Assembly: GCA_017431185.1 (NCBI GenBank)
Contig: JAFRLP010000078.1
Span: 1-6,592, forward strand
Origin: Victivallales bacterium
GTDB lineage: Bacteria; Verrucomicrobiota; Lentisphaeria; Oligosphaerales; Oligosphaeraceae
Reading direction: 5' to 3'
Length of the DNA: 6,592 bases
Each line of letters opens with the position of its first letter. Within the stretch, counting starts at the first letter, position 1. Both the position numbers and the translations under genes were made by a program. A model generated the notes under the pieces. The model was given only the letters and a program-made list of their open reading frames with translations, had not been told where the DNA came from and ran no database searches. Positions 1-6,348 of the stretch are shown piece by piece.

Positions 1-21
1 AACGCGCCCGTCGGGCGCGTT
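1..21. terminator. Perfect GC-rich hairpin at the window edge
   Basis: A 9-bp perfect inverted repeat (AACGCGCCC at 1-9, GGGCGCGTT at 13-21) surrounds a 3-base loop. On the plus strand no T-tract follows. On the minus strand the bases that would form the U-tract lie outside the window. It could be the final terminator of the leftward operon, or belong to a gene beyond the edge. The hairpin is directly visible; the terminator role is inferred. Confidence 0.5.
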
Positions 22-52
22 CACCTGGGGGTTAGATGCGAAAAATCGTTTT

Positions 53-69
53 GCGCCCTGGAAGGGCGC
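53..69 (-). terminator. Probable terminator hairpin after the prepilin-like gene
   Basis: A 6-bp GC stem (GCGCCC at 53-58 with GGGCGC at 64-69) has a 5-base loop and lies about 95 bp past the stop codon of the leftward operon. Read on the minus strand it is followed by AAAACGATTTTT, so the T-run starts several bases after the stem rather than directly at it. That makes it an imperfect intrinsic terminator. Bases 70-162 between hairpin and stop codon show no coding sequence. An imperfect GCC-rich dyad at 154-173 overlaps the stop codon. Confidence 0.45.
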
Positions 70-162
70 CACCATGCAGACGTGCCGTCGTATTTTCAAT
101 CGCATTCTAAATCAAATAAAATACCCAAATTTTGACACGAAAAGCCGCAGCCTGCCAGTGCC

Positions 163-936
163 TCAGGGCTGGCGCCGTTTGTTGCCGTACCACCAGTAGT
201 AACTCCAGGCGTTGGCGTCTGCGGTTGTGGGGGCCTGCCCCGTCGCATACAACTCCTGATGCGTGATTGTGGAGACATGCTGATCAAACCATACGATATT
301 GATCTGCCGCTCATGGCGCAGGTCTCTCACCGTTCCCTCGTTGGCGCCCGCGCCACGGGGGAATATGATGTTCCAATCAGTATTGGTGTCTGTCTTGGTC
401 AGATTGTCACCCAAAATGAGGGTCTCCGACGGAAGGACAATCTGCTGCTCCTTGAGGTAGCTGGTCGCAAAGTAATTGTAGCCATAGGTGAATCCGCCAT
501 ACATCCCGTATTGGCTGGTCGCGCCTGGCAGGGAACGGCAGGCGGGGCAGGGCATGTACTTTGGGGTCGCGCGGTAGTTGTAGTCGTTGAGTCCCATTAG
601 CTGATGCCAGTAGCGGGCGGTCGTGCCGCCGCCCTCCAGTCTTGTCGGATAATGCGATTCGTTCTCCTGGGCGTAAAGGACAATCTCCAGCCCCCATTGC
701 TTTTCGCTGTTCACACAGGCGATTTTCATGGCGGCCTTGCGGGCCTTCGCCAATGCAGGCAGCAGCATCGCGGCAAGCACGGAAATGATGGCGATGACGA
801 CCAGCAATTCAATAAGTGTGAACTTCCTGTGATTTTTGTCACTAAAAGCACCTGATTCCGTCAAAAAAATCCTCATCCAGCCAATAAGGGTGAAGAACTC
901 TTCCGAGGATTTGCGGGTTTGGGGTGTCTTTTGCAT
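163..936 (-). CDS. Prepilin-like (pseudopilin) protein, variant H-X9-DG family
   Basis: This 257-aa protein has a type IV prepilin/type II secretion pseudopilin N-terminus: FTLIELLVV begins at residue 39, with the conserved Glu at mature position +5 (E43). One hydrophobic helix (about 39-62) would anchor it in the inner membrane until the leader peptidase cuts. A Cys-containing segment near residue 74 and a C-terminal H208-X9-D218 motif match the prepilin-type processing-associated H-X9-DG family, but the final Gly is Gln (Q219). Two oddities stand out: the leader is long (38 residues) and contains a second FTLI-like motif at residues 15-18, and residue -1 is Lys (K38) where most prepilins have Gly. 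The start at 936 is chosen because AGGAG lies 7 bases upstream; a longer reading would run into the preceding gene. It is the last gene of the operon, 4 bp after the large secreted protein. Whether it builds a filament, a secretion pseudopilus or works alone is unknown. Confidence 0.9.
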   Translation of the reverse strand: MQKTPQTRKSSEEFFTLIGWMRIFLTESGAFSDKNHRKFTLIELLVVIAIISVLAAMLLPALAKARKAAMKIACVNSEKQWGLEIVLYAQENESHYPTRLEGGGTTARYWHQLMGLNDYNYRATPKYMPCPACRSLPGATSQYGMYGGFTYGYNYFATSYLKEQQIVLPSETLILGDNLTKTDTNTDWNIIFPRGAGANEGTVRDLRHERQINIVWFDQHVSTITHQELYATGQAPTTADANAWSYYWWYGNKRRQP

Positions 937-940
937 GGTT

Positions 941-3900
941 CTACTCCTGGTGATTTGACTGAACAACAGTGAAAAACGCAGACGTTCCCGGGGCCATTCG
1001 GTATTCCAGCCTTCCTTCGACTGGAGCCAGACGCTGCCCCGTGACCTGTTCCGTGAAATGGGCCTCGCGCAGCGTTGGCGGCAAGGATATCCGCAAATCC
1101 TCGCTCTGCGCAGAGTCATTGACGGCGACCACCAACCAGCCAGCCTTGACCTGGTAAGCCGAAACCAGCAATGGCGAAGATTCCCGCCCGCGAATGACAC
1201 GGAAAGGATTGCCTTTGTCGTGCCATCCCCAAAAGCGCACCGTGTCATCCCAGCCGATTTCAGCCAATATCCGATGGAGGTCTGCCAGCCGGCTTCCCAT
1301 GCCCCAGTCACCACTGAAAGAGCCGTTGTTCAAATACAGCAAGCCTGCGAGATGCCAGGAGTCTCTCTGCGCCTCTGGCGTACTCAGGAAACTCTGGACA
1401 AATCCACTCCAGCCAATCTTCTCGTACTGTCCATAGCGGTCTTTGTCCCATAACTGGAGAACGCGGAGAAACTGGGGAATGAAAACCGCAGGGACACCCC
1501 AGATTTCCCCGTTCTGCTCCAGCATCAGCCTCTCTGGTCGGCAAAGGCCTCTGTAGGAGACCCCATTATGAAACACCTTGGCGGCCAACTGCTCGCCATT
1601 CCAGGTGATGTCCGCCAGGCAATGGAACGCTGGCAAAAGACCACCAGAATTGTGCAGAGCCAGCAGCCCGTCGGGACGCTTTCGCTTCAGCAGAACGTAG
1701 AGCCGCTTCACCCACTCCCGTGAGGCGCGAAAACGATAGGAAGGACGCGGATTGCCATCCGTGTCACGCCATCCGCAGCCATGGTTGGCGTTGGAGCAAT
1801 GATAGACTCCTGGCTGGCCATAATCAAAATACAGTCCCTCCGCCCCAGTGGCGTCCAGCATGCGGTCGATATTCCAGAGGTAGTAATCTGTATAGCCCTC
1901 CCCCTGAGGGCACACCATTGTATGTGTCATATCGTTCTCTGGCTGAAGGGACGGACGCCGCTGCGGGGTTATCCGCCATTGCTCGGAGTAAAACTTGTAC
2001 TCATCCGTGAAAGGCGAAGTGGCAAGGAAGGCCAGATAAGGCAGGGCATTGACCCCCTTCCTGCGCCAGTTCAGAAGAGCCGACGCCGCATCGCCTCGGA
2101 CTGGAATGGGCACATTGAACAGGCGAGTGATTCCAGCCTGGTACAGGCGGATGTTGTTGACGCCATCGCCGCCATTGATGCGGAAACTTCGCCACCCTTT
2201 CGGCATTGGACGGGTCGGCGTGGCCTGAAGAGCAAAGGATATTCTTCTTGAATCCCCCGTCTGATTCCGCTTCCTCTCCAGCAGAGGCACGGTGACGCTC
2301 CGCCGTCCTTCATGCTCAGCGGAGACCTGCACGCTGTAAGAGTAATCGGTCAGATTCCATCCGCGCAGGTCATCCGCCAGAAAACAGATTCCACGTTCAG
2401 GCGTTCCCACCCAGAACGCTGGCAGATGGTTCAGCATATCCTTGTGCCAGGTCTCATTGGGCGCGAGCATTTTGCTGTCCCTGGAGAGATTCTCGAAACC
2501 GTGGGCAAAACAGACGTTGGCGACAGGCACCTCCATCTTGAGCGCCAGGTCTGGCAAGGTTGTCCCTTGCCTGGGAACAAAATGGCAGTCCATCCAAACC
2601 AAACCGTCAAACTCCAGCGTTCCGTCAAGTTCAAGCGAGCCGTTCTCAAAATCCAGCGTTGCCTGAAAACGGGCGACATCCCCCGCCTGCTCCGTCCAGC
2701 CGAAACGTCTGCATTCCAGCGGGCGTCCATCGGCCTCGAAGCGGATGTTCTCGACGGCGGTTCCCGTGGATGTGTCCATGCGGACAGGCATGCCGTCAAA
2801 CGCAATGGTACGGTTCCAGACGAGAGCCTGCTGGTCTTGGAAACGGATATCCGACCAGGGTGGCGGAGCGTGTCCTTCGGTAAAGCCCAGGCGATTGCCC
2901 AGCCATTCTGGATGGTTGGGGAGCACGACGAATCTTCCCGTGGCCTCCCGTCCGTCCTGCGCCTTCAGAAAGAAGAGGTATTTTTCAGGCGGGACATCGG
3001 TCAAGGGCAATGTGAGCATGTATTTGCCGGAAAGATTCTGCCTGGCGCTGACGACCGTCTTGCCCTGCTGGTCACGGAGACCGTACAAGTACCCGGCTGG
3101 CTGATCGGCGACAGCGCCCTCCGCGCAAACTGCCGTGCGCGTGGCATTGGCATAGAGCGATGTGAGACCAAACGCGCTGAAATCCGCCAGTCCGTAAGGC
3201 AGGCGACGTTCAAACAATGTTCGTTCCCCGCATTTCAGCAAAACATGGATGATGCCAGCGGGCGGAAGTTTGAACTCCCCCGTCGCTTCACGGAGATTCG
3301 TCGCGGAAGTCACCTTGCCCTGGGCAACAATGCTTTCCTTGGGCTGGTTGAAGGCGTCATTGACCGCATAATCCAACGGCGTCACGCCCACCAGCCAATC
3401 TCCGCCTTGCGCATCAGCCAAAGAACCTGCGAGCGACACCGCGAGCACACCGCTGGACAACTTCCGCGTGTCAACCTCAACAGCAAGCCTCTGGGGATGG
3501 TCAACCAGTTTCAGAAGGGCGAAATTGTCTGGCACATAGAAATCATCGGAAAATTGGGTGATTCCCTCTGGGACACGCACGCCACCGCTGGAGCGATAAA
3601 ACCCGCACCGCAGAACACGGCGGTCAGCCGTCATCCCCAATTCCTCAAATGGAACAAGAAAGGCCACCAGCCAGCGCTTCTCGGGGAAATGGTTCCGCAC
3701 CAGCACACGGCGCGAATCCCATTTGGAGTCCTCCTGTCCGCCGACGAGTTTCGCGTCATAGAGCGCACCTCGGGAGTTGACAATGAAATGGCAGCCGTTC
3801 TTCCCTGACTCGTCGGTCAGAAAGAGTTCGCAGGAGTCATCCTCCCAGAGATTGGCGTCCCGCTGGGTGTAGGTTGCCTTGAGAGCGTCTTCCGCAGGAG

Positions 3901-4195
3901 TGTCCAGCACCGCCAGCAGATTGTGGCCGTCATGCGCAAATCCCCACCTCGCCTCCGTCTGACCGACACGGAGACTGGCGGCGCCAGGAAACACAAGGTT
4001 GGAGCGGAGCGTAAGTTCCGTCAGCTTGCCAGTAATGGCCGTTTTTTCCAAATCCTCCCCCAACCCGACCTCCAGGACGGGCGGCGCAACCAATCCGCGT
4101 TCCTCCCCTGCGCCGAAAAGAACGTTGGACAACCCCAGCAGAGCCACCAGCAAGGCTGGAGCCATGACTGCCAAACTATGGAACCTGGTGCGCAT
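941..4195 (-). CDS. Secreted CBM9-like / putative glycoside hydrolase, DUF6067-like
   Basis: This is a 1084-aa exported protein. Residues 1-30 form a signal peptide (Arg-rich start, hydrophobic stretch about 9-27, likely cleavage after G30). Residues about 55-230 resemble a CBM9/DOMON-like carbohydrate-binding domain, with the family-like [11 protein letters not shown] (116-126) and a following [11 protein letters not shown]. Residues about 235-430 look like beta-sandwich linker domains. From LGNRLGF (432) on, the layout recalls large uncharacterised glycosidase-like proteins such as DUF6067: a beta-rich part, then a probable TIM-barrel from about 665, then a C-terminal beta domain from about 1000. 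Candidate acidic active-site residues are D791 in GLYFDYGQP and D862 and E868 in DITWNGEQ. The fold and residues are inferred by eye; the substrate is unknown. An ATG at 4201 adds two residues but is only 3 bases from the GAGGAG ribosome site, whereas 4195 is 9 bases away, so 4195 is preferred. Longer extensions would overlap the regulator gene. Confidence 0.8.
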   Translation of the reverse strand: MRTRFHSLAVMAPALLVALLGLSNVLFGAGEERGLVAPPVLEVGLGEDLEKTAITGKLTELTLRSNLVFPGAASLRVGQTEARWGFAHDGHNLLAVLDTPAEDALKATYTQRDANLWEDDSCELFLTDESGKNGCHFIVNSRGALYDAKLVGGQEDSKWDSRRVLVRNHFPEKRWLVAFLVPFEELGMTADRRVLRCGFYRSSGGVRVPEGITQFSDDFYVPDNFALLKLVDHPQRLAVEVDTRKLSSGVLAVSLAGSLADAQGGDWLVGVTPLDYAVNDAFNQPKESIVAQGKVTSATNLREATGEFKLPPAGIIHVLLKCGERTLFERRLPYGLADFSAFGLTSLYANATRTAVCAEGAVADQPAGYLYGLRDQQGKTVVSARQNLSGKYMLTLPLTDVPPEKYLFFLKAQDGREATGRFVVLPNHPEWLGNRLGFTEGHAPPPWSDIRFQDQQALVWNRTIAFDGMPVRMDTSTGTAVENIRFEADGRPLECRRFGWTEQAGDVARFQATLDFENGSLELDGTLEFDGLVWMDCHFVPRQGTTLPDLALKMEVPVANVCFAHGFENLSRDSKMLAPNETWHKDMLNHLPAFWVGTPERGICFLADDLRGWNLTDYSYSVQVSAEHEGRRSVTVPLLERKRNQTGDSRRISFALQATPTRPMPKGWRSFRINGGDGVNNIRLYQAGITRLFNVPIPVRGDAASALLNWRRKGVNALPYLAFLATSPFTDEYKFYSEQWRITPQRRPSLQPENDMTHTMVCPQGEGYTDYYLWNIDRMLDATGAEGLYFDYGQPGVYHCSNANHGCGWRDTDGNPRPSYRFRASREWVKRLYVLLKRKRPDGLLALHNSGGLLPAFHCLADITWNGEQLAAKVFHNGVSYRGLCRPERLMLEQNGEIWGVPAVFIPQFLRVLQLWDKDRYGQYEKIGWSGFVQSFLSTPEAQRDSWHLAGLLYLNNGSFSGDWGMGSRLADLHRILAEIGWDDTVRFWGWHDKGNPFRVIRGRESSPLLVSAYQVKAGWLVVAVNDSAQSEDLRISLPPTLREAHFTEQVTGQRLAPVEGRLEYRMAPGTSAFFTVVQSNHQE
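944..948 (-). promoter_or_regulatory. Ribosome binding site of the prepilin-like gene
   Basis: AGGAG on the minus strand lies 7 bases before the ATG at 936. It sits within the last sense codons of the upstream gene, next to its TAG stop (941-943). Ribosomes finishing the large gene are therefore on top of this site, which suggests translational coupling. The site also decides the start codon of the prepilin-like gene. Confidence 0.8.
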
Positions 4196-4204
4196 GTTCA
4201 TTTT

Positions 4205-4210
4205 CTCCTC
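4205..4210 (-). promoter_or_regulatory. Ribosome binding site of the secreted glycosidase-like gene
   Basis: GAGGAG on the minus strand precedes two in-frame ATG codons, at 4201 (3-base spacer) and 4195 (9-base spacer). It rules out the upstream in-frame ATG codons that would overlap the regulator gene. The 9-base spacing favours 4195. Confidence 0.75.
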
Positions 4211-4225
4211 TGAAACGCATTGCGT

Positions 4226-4249
4226 AGCGGCGGCGTCCCCGCCGCCGTT
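4226..4249. repeat. Strong intercistronic GC hairpin, REP-like
   Basis: The arms CGGCGGCG (4228-4235) and CGCCGCCG (4240-4247) pair perfectly around a 4-base loop. A G-T and an A-T pair extend the stem to 10 bp. An outer pair, GTAGCG (4224-4229) with CGCTAC (4259-4264), offers an alternative fold, and a small ACGCA/TGCGT dyad lies at 4215-4225. No T-tract follows in either direction, so it is not a classic terminator. It lies between the regulator stop and the next ribosome site. It may protect or process the mRNA, lower expression of downstream genes, or be one copy of a dispersed palindromic repeat. Repeat status cannot be judged from one copy. Confidence 0.6.
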
Positions 4250-4260
4250 TGCCTCCGTCG

Positions 4261-5304
4261 CTACTTTCGAAACTTCAGGGTGGAATCCCGCAGAATCAAC
4301 TCTGGCTGCAACCGCATCTGACAAACGGGGATCTTTCCCTGGTACATATCCCAGACGGCCTGAACCATCTTTTGAGGCTGAACATTCAGGCTGGACAACG
4401 TGAGGCTGGAGAGTTCGCACCAGGGCGTGTCGAAGGAACCTATCATGGCGAGGTCGTGGATGCCGTATCCGCAGGACGCGAACAAGGACAGCCCGCCCAG
4501 CAGCAGCGCATCGGAATTGCTGAAGAGCCCATCGATTTCACGACGCTGAATCAGCGGATAGAGTTCCGTGTCACCCAGATTCCCCCGAGGGTCAAAATAG
4601 TGCAACTTCACCTGCTGACGGGAATCCTTCACGGCGTCCATGGCGCCCTGCCTGGCCTCCGTGTCTGGCGTAAACGCGCATATCACATTGCGGCAGCCGA
4701 TGTCAATCAAATGACGCAAGGCACGATATCCGCCCACATACCAGTCTATCGACACACCTGGAATGCCCACCGTCAGAAAATGAGGATAAGCCGTGTTGAA
4801 GTAAAACAACTTCACCCGCTCGCCAAGTGACTGAAACTGCTTTGGAGTAATGCCCCACGCCTTCTCTCCGTCAAAAAAGCACACGTCAATCCCTGAATCC
4901 ACATGCATCTCCAGTTTCCGATACAACTCCTGCGGACGGCACAGCTCCTTCCGCGCACAGGGCTCCGCCGATTCCATCACCAGAACCCCAGTCGGCAATC
5001 CCGACACTATCCCCTGAAACGCCTCGACATATTCGGAAAACAGGTGATCATGGATGGCCGACTCCACCAGCAGAACCCGTATTTCGTCCCCTTCCCGCGC
5101 CACATAGTACCCGCGACCATGCTGGGGACGAACCAAATGCTCCGACTCCAACTTCAACAACCCCTGACGAACCGCCCCCACCGAAATCCCGTACTGAATC
5201 GACAGGTCACGCAATGACGGCAATTTCTCACCTGCCGAAAACTCCCCTGCTGAAATCCGTTCGTGCAAATCCTGGTAAACACGCTCTTGATTCGATATCT
5301 CCAT
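4261..5304 (-). CDS. GntR-type DNA-binding / LacI-type sensor transcriptional regulator
   Basis: This 347-aa cytoplasmic regulator has a GntR winged helix-turn-helix at residues about 7-70. The typical LPSLRDLS (28-35) is followed by the recognition-helix segment GISVGAVRQGLLKLE and a wing ending in GRGYYV. Residues about 74-345 resemble the periplasmic-binding-protein-like sensor of the LacI/GalR family, ending with the characteristic PELILRDST. This AraR-type fusion usually binds a sugar or glycan-derived effector and represses a catabolic operon. As first gene of the operon with the secreted carbohydrate-active protein it is probably local and autoregulatory. The ATG at 5304 fits the domain start, but no good Shine-Dalgarno precedes it. 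The effector is unknown. Confidence 0.92.
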   Translation of the reverse strand: MEISNQERVYQDLHERISAGEFSAGEKLPSLRDLSIQYGISVGAVRQGLLKLESEHLVRPQHGRGYYVAREGDEIRVLLVESAIHDHLFSEYVEAFQGIVSGLPTGVLVMESAEPCARKELCRPQELYRKLEMHVDSGIDVCFFDGEKAWGITPKQFQSLGERVKLFYFNTAYPHFLTVGIPGVSIDWYVGGYRALRHLIDIGCRNVICAFTPDTEARQGAMDAVKDSRQQVKLHYFDPRGNLGDTELYPLIQRREIDGLFSNSDALLLGGLSLFASCGYGIHDLAMIGSFDTPWCELSSLTLSSLNVQPQKMVQAVWDMYQGKIPVCQMRLQPELILRDSTLKFRK

Positions 5305-5326
5305 AAGGCAAATCCCAAAAAATGTG

Positions 5327-5336
5327 TGCCAACTGT
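5327..5336 (-). repeat. Inverted 10-bp repeat, regulator-side copy
   Basis: Plus strand TGCCAACTGT; its exact inverted copy ACAGTTGGCA lies at 5511-5520 over the nrdG promoter. AAACA follows both copies after a short gap (3 bases here, 1 base in the other copy read on its own strand). This copy overlaps the left arm of the 15-bp dyad at the predicted regulator transcription start, so it is a candidate protein-binding site. The function is inferred. Confidence 0.45.
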
Positions 5337-5346
5337 GTTAAACAGT
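5332..5346 (-). promoter_or_regulatory. Putative operator at the regulator transcription start
   Basis: The 15-bp interrupted dyad ACTGTGTTAAACAGT (arms 5332-5336 and 5342-5346) lies immediately downstream of the predicted -10 element of the leftward promoter. A repressor bound here would block initiation. Its size and place suit a GntR/LacI-type dimer, so autoregulation by the adjacent regulator is the simplest reading. Binding is not demonstrated. Confidence 0.5.
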
Positions 5347-5349
5347 ATT

Positions 5350-5377
5350 AATCTAATCCACTTTTCCGCCTTGTCAA
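5350..5377 (-). promoter_or_regulatory. Predicted promoter of the regulator-glycosidase-prepilin operon
   Basis: On the minus strand a perfect TTGACA -35 (5372-5377) is followed after 16 bases by TAGATT (5350-5355), which matches four of six bases of the sigma-70 -10 consensus. Transcription would start near 5343, giving a leader of roughly 38 bases before the ATG at 5304. The prediction rests on sequence only. Confidence 0.6.
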
Positions 5378-5422
5378 CCCCCAAGAGCATATTTTTACCC
5401 ATCTATCCCTTCAAACTTTTCA

Positions 5423-5440
5423 TCCCATAAGTCTATGGGA
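5423..5440. promoter_or_regulatory. 18-bp perfect dyad between the divergent promoters
   Basis: TCCCATAAGTCTATGGGA has two perfect 7-bp arms around a 4-base centre. It lies upstream of both predicted promoters, about 45 bp from the regulator -35 and about 67 bp from the nrdG -35. This suits an upstream activator or a distal operator rather than a terminator, because no gene ends here and no T-run follows. The cognate protein is unknown. Confidence 0.4.
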
Positions 5441-5491
5441 CAAAGAGATGTGTCAAAAAGCCGAGAACGCAGGGGCAAAAAAAATGAAAAA

Positions 5492-5507
5492 TCTGTCTAT
5501 CTGGTGT
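5492..5507 (+). promoter_or_regulatory. Putative distal NrdR box upstream of nrdG
   Basis: TCTGTCTATCTGGTGT matches about 10 of 16 positions of the NrdR-box pattern ACACWATATATWGTGT. Alone it would be weak. Its start is exactly 31 bp before the stronger box at 5523, the spacing typical of paired NrdR sites. It lies just upstream of the -35 element. Confidence 0.45.
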
Positions 5508-5536
5508 TTGACAGTTGGCAGTTCTCCATATATAGT
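5508..5536 (+). promoter_or_regulatory. Predicted promoter of nrdG-nrdD
   Basis: A perfect TTGACA -35 (5508-5513) and a TATAGT -10 (5531-5536, five of six consensus bases) are separated by the optimal 17 bases. Transcription would start near 5543, leaving a leader of about 38 bases before the nrdG ATG. Both elements are overlapped or flanked by candidate regulator sites. Confidence 0.7.
5511..5520 (+). repeat. Inverted 10-bp repeat, nrdG-side copy
   Basis: ACAGTTGGCA is the exact inverse of 5327-5336, which lies at the regulator promoter. It overlaps the last three bases of the nrdG -35 and the start of the spacer, so a protein bound here would interfere with nrdG transcription. The distance between copies (174 bp) would allow DNA looping. 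A match of this length within such a region can also occur by chance. Confidence 0.4.
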
Positions 5537-5538
5537 GT
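5523..5538 (+). promoter_or_regulatory. Putative proximal NrdR box over the nrdG -10
   Basis: TCTCCATATATAGTGT matches 13 of 16 positions of the NrdR-box pattern ACACWATATATWGTGT and covers the -10 element. NrdR is an ATP-cone/zinc-ribbon repressor that controls ribonucleotide reductase genes in most bacteria. Binding here would block RNA polymerase directly. The right half is perfect; mismatches lie in the left half. Confidence 0.6.
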
Positions 5539-5580
5539 TAATCGATATCCGATTGTTTTGTTTCACATCCATCTTCCCCC

Positions 5581-6282
5581 ATGCGTTTTGGCCTTCAGAA
5601 AATGACCTTGCTGGATTACCCCGGCAAGGTGTCCTGCACTGTGTTCACCAGCGGCTGCAATTTTCGCTGCCCGTTCTGCCACAATGCCTCGCTGGTCAAG
5701 CCTGGTGACGTCGAAGGGATGCTCGAACAGGCGGAACTGCTGGAATTCCTGCGGCGACGCATCGGTATTCTGGAGGGGGTCTGCATCACAGGCGGAGAGC
5801 CGCTCCTGCACCCTGAACTGGTGGATTTCCTCATGGAGGTGCGCTCCCTGGACTATCCGGTCAAACTCGACACCAACGGCTCGTTTCCCGGACAGTTGAG
5901 ATACGTCGTCGAAAATGGACTGGTCAACTACGTGGCAATGGACATCAAGAACACCCTGGAAAAGTACCCCGCCACCGCAGGATTCACGAATCCCGCGCTG
6001 CTGGCCTCTGTCCAGGAGTCCGTCGCCTACCTGAAGCAGGCGGACGTCTCGTTTGAATTCCGCACCACTGTGGTCAAAGGATTCCATACGCCAGAGGATT
6101 TTGCGGAGATAGGACGCTGGCTCGCCGGCTCCCCGCGCTACTTTCTGCAAAGATTCAAGGATTCAGGGGACGTCCTGGGCGATGTCGCCCAGATGGGTCC
6201 CCTTTCCGATGACGAGATGAGGCAGTGCCTCGCCGCCGTCCAGCCTTTTGTCCCCAATGCCGCCCTCCGAGGCGTGGATTAG
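5581..6282 (+). CDS. nrdG: Anaerobic ribonucleotide reductase activase (radical SAM)
   Basis: This 233-aa cytoplasmic radical-SAM enzyme uses a [4Fe-4S] cluster and S-adenosylmethionine to place the glycyl radical on NrdD, the class III (anaerobic) ribonucleoside-triphosphate reductase. The cluster motif CX3CX2C is complete (C26, C30, C33 in GCNFRCPFCHN). GGEP (71-74) and LDTNG (96-100) are the expected SAM-contacting motifs of the family. The N-terminus (GLQKMTLLDYPGK) and the length fit the NrdG2-type subfamily (TIGR02495-like), longer than the E. coli enzyme of about 150 residues. The ATG at 5581 fits this N-terminus, but the bases before it are C-rich with no Shine-Dalgarno. The nrdD gene follows 66 bp downstream, so the pair is probably an operon, with NrdR-type sites over the promoter. 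Members of this subfamily can activate other glycyl-radical enzymes, but the neighbour supports nrdD. Confidence 0.93.
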   Translation: MRFGLQKMTLLDYPGKVSCTVFTSGCNFRCPFCHNASLVKPGDVEGMLEQAELLEFLRRRIGILEGVCITGGEPLLHPELVDFLMEVRSLDYPVKLDTNGSFPGQLRYVVENGLVNYVAMDIKNTLEKYPATAGFTNPALLASVQESVAYLKQADVSFEFRTTVVKGFHTPEDFAEIGRWLAGSPRYFLQRFKDSGDVLGDVAQMGPLSDDEMRQCLAAVQPFVPNAALRGVD

Positions 6283-6332
6283 GGAACCGAACCGTTTTTC
6301 AAGCATCCCCCATCAACTTCAAAGGAACAAGC

Positions 6333-6337
6333 AAGGA
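6333..6337 (+). promoter_or_regulatory. Probable ribosome binding site of nrdD
   Basis: AAGGA lies 11 bases before the ATG at 6349, a somewhat long spacing. A second AAAGGAA at 6321-6327 is too far away. The 66-bp gap after nrdG shows no promoter or terminator, consistent with co-transcription. Confidence 0.5.
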
Positions 6338-6348
6338 AACAACGCGCC

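Noticed and set aside
937..1314. N-terminal extension of the prepilin-like gene
   Set aside because: It would overlap the C-terminal coding part of the large gene in another frame. The ribosome site supports the ATG at 936.
2312..3808. A 498-codon open frame on the plus strand
   Set aside because: It lies fully antisense to the large secreted-protein gene. Its translation is rich in Arg, Gln and His with no recognisable domain, and no ribosome site or promoter was seen. It is a shadow of a GC-rich gene.
4202..4420. N-terminal extension of the large secreted protein
   Set aside because: It overlaps the end of the regulator gene and would bury the signal peptide more than 70 residues inside. 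GAGGAG at 4205-4210 marks the real start.
4249..4830. A 193-codon open frame on the plus strand
   Set aside because: It is antisense to the regulator gene and low-complexity in character, with no supporting signals.
5541..5553. Small palindromes (ATCGAT, GATATC) at the nrdG transcription start
   Set aside because: They are short, AT-rich overlapping palindromes that are expected by chance. No regulator site is recognised.
5448..5708. An 86-codon open frame on the plus strand starting upstream of nrdG
   Set aside because: It is out of frame with nrdG, spans the predicted promoter and enters the nrdG coding region. Its ATG lacks a ribosome site.
5563..6150. A 195-codon open frame on the minus strand
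   Set aside because: It is antisense to nrdG, whose motifs are complete. The shadow protein shows no family features.
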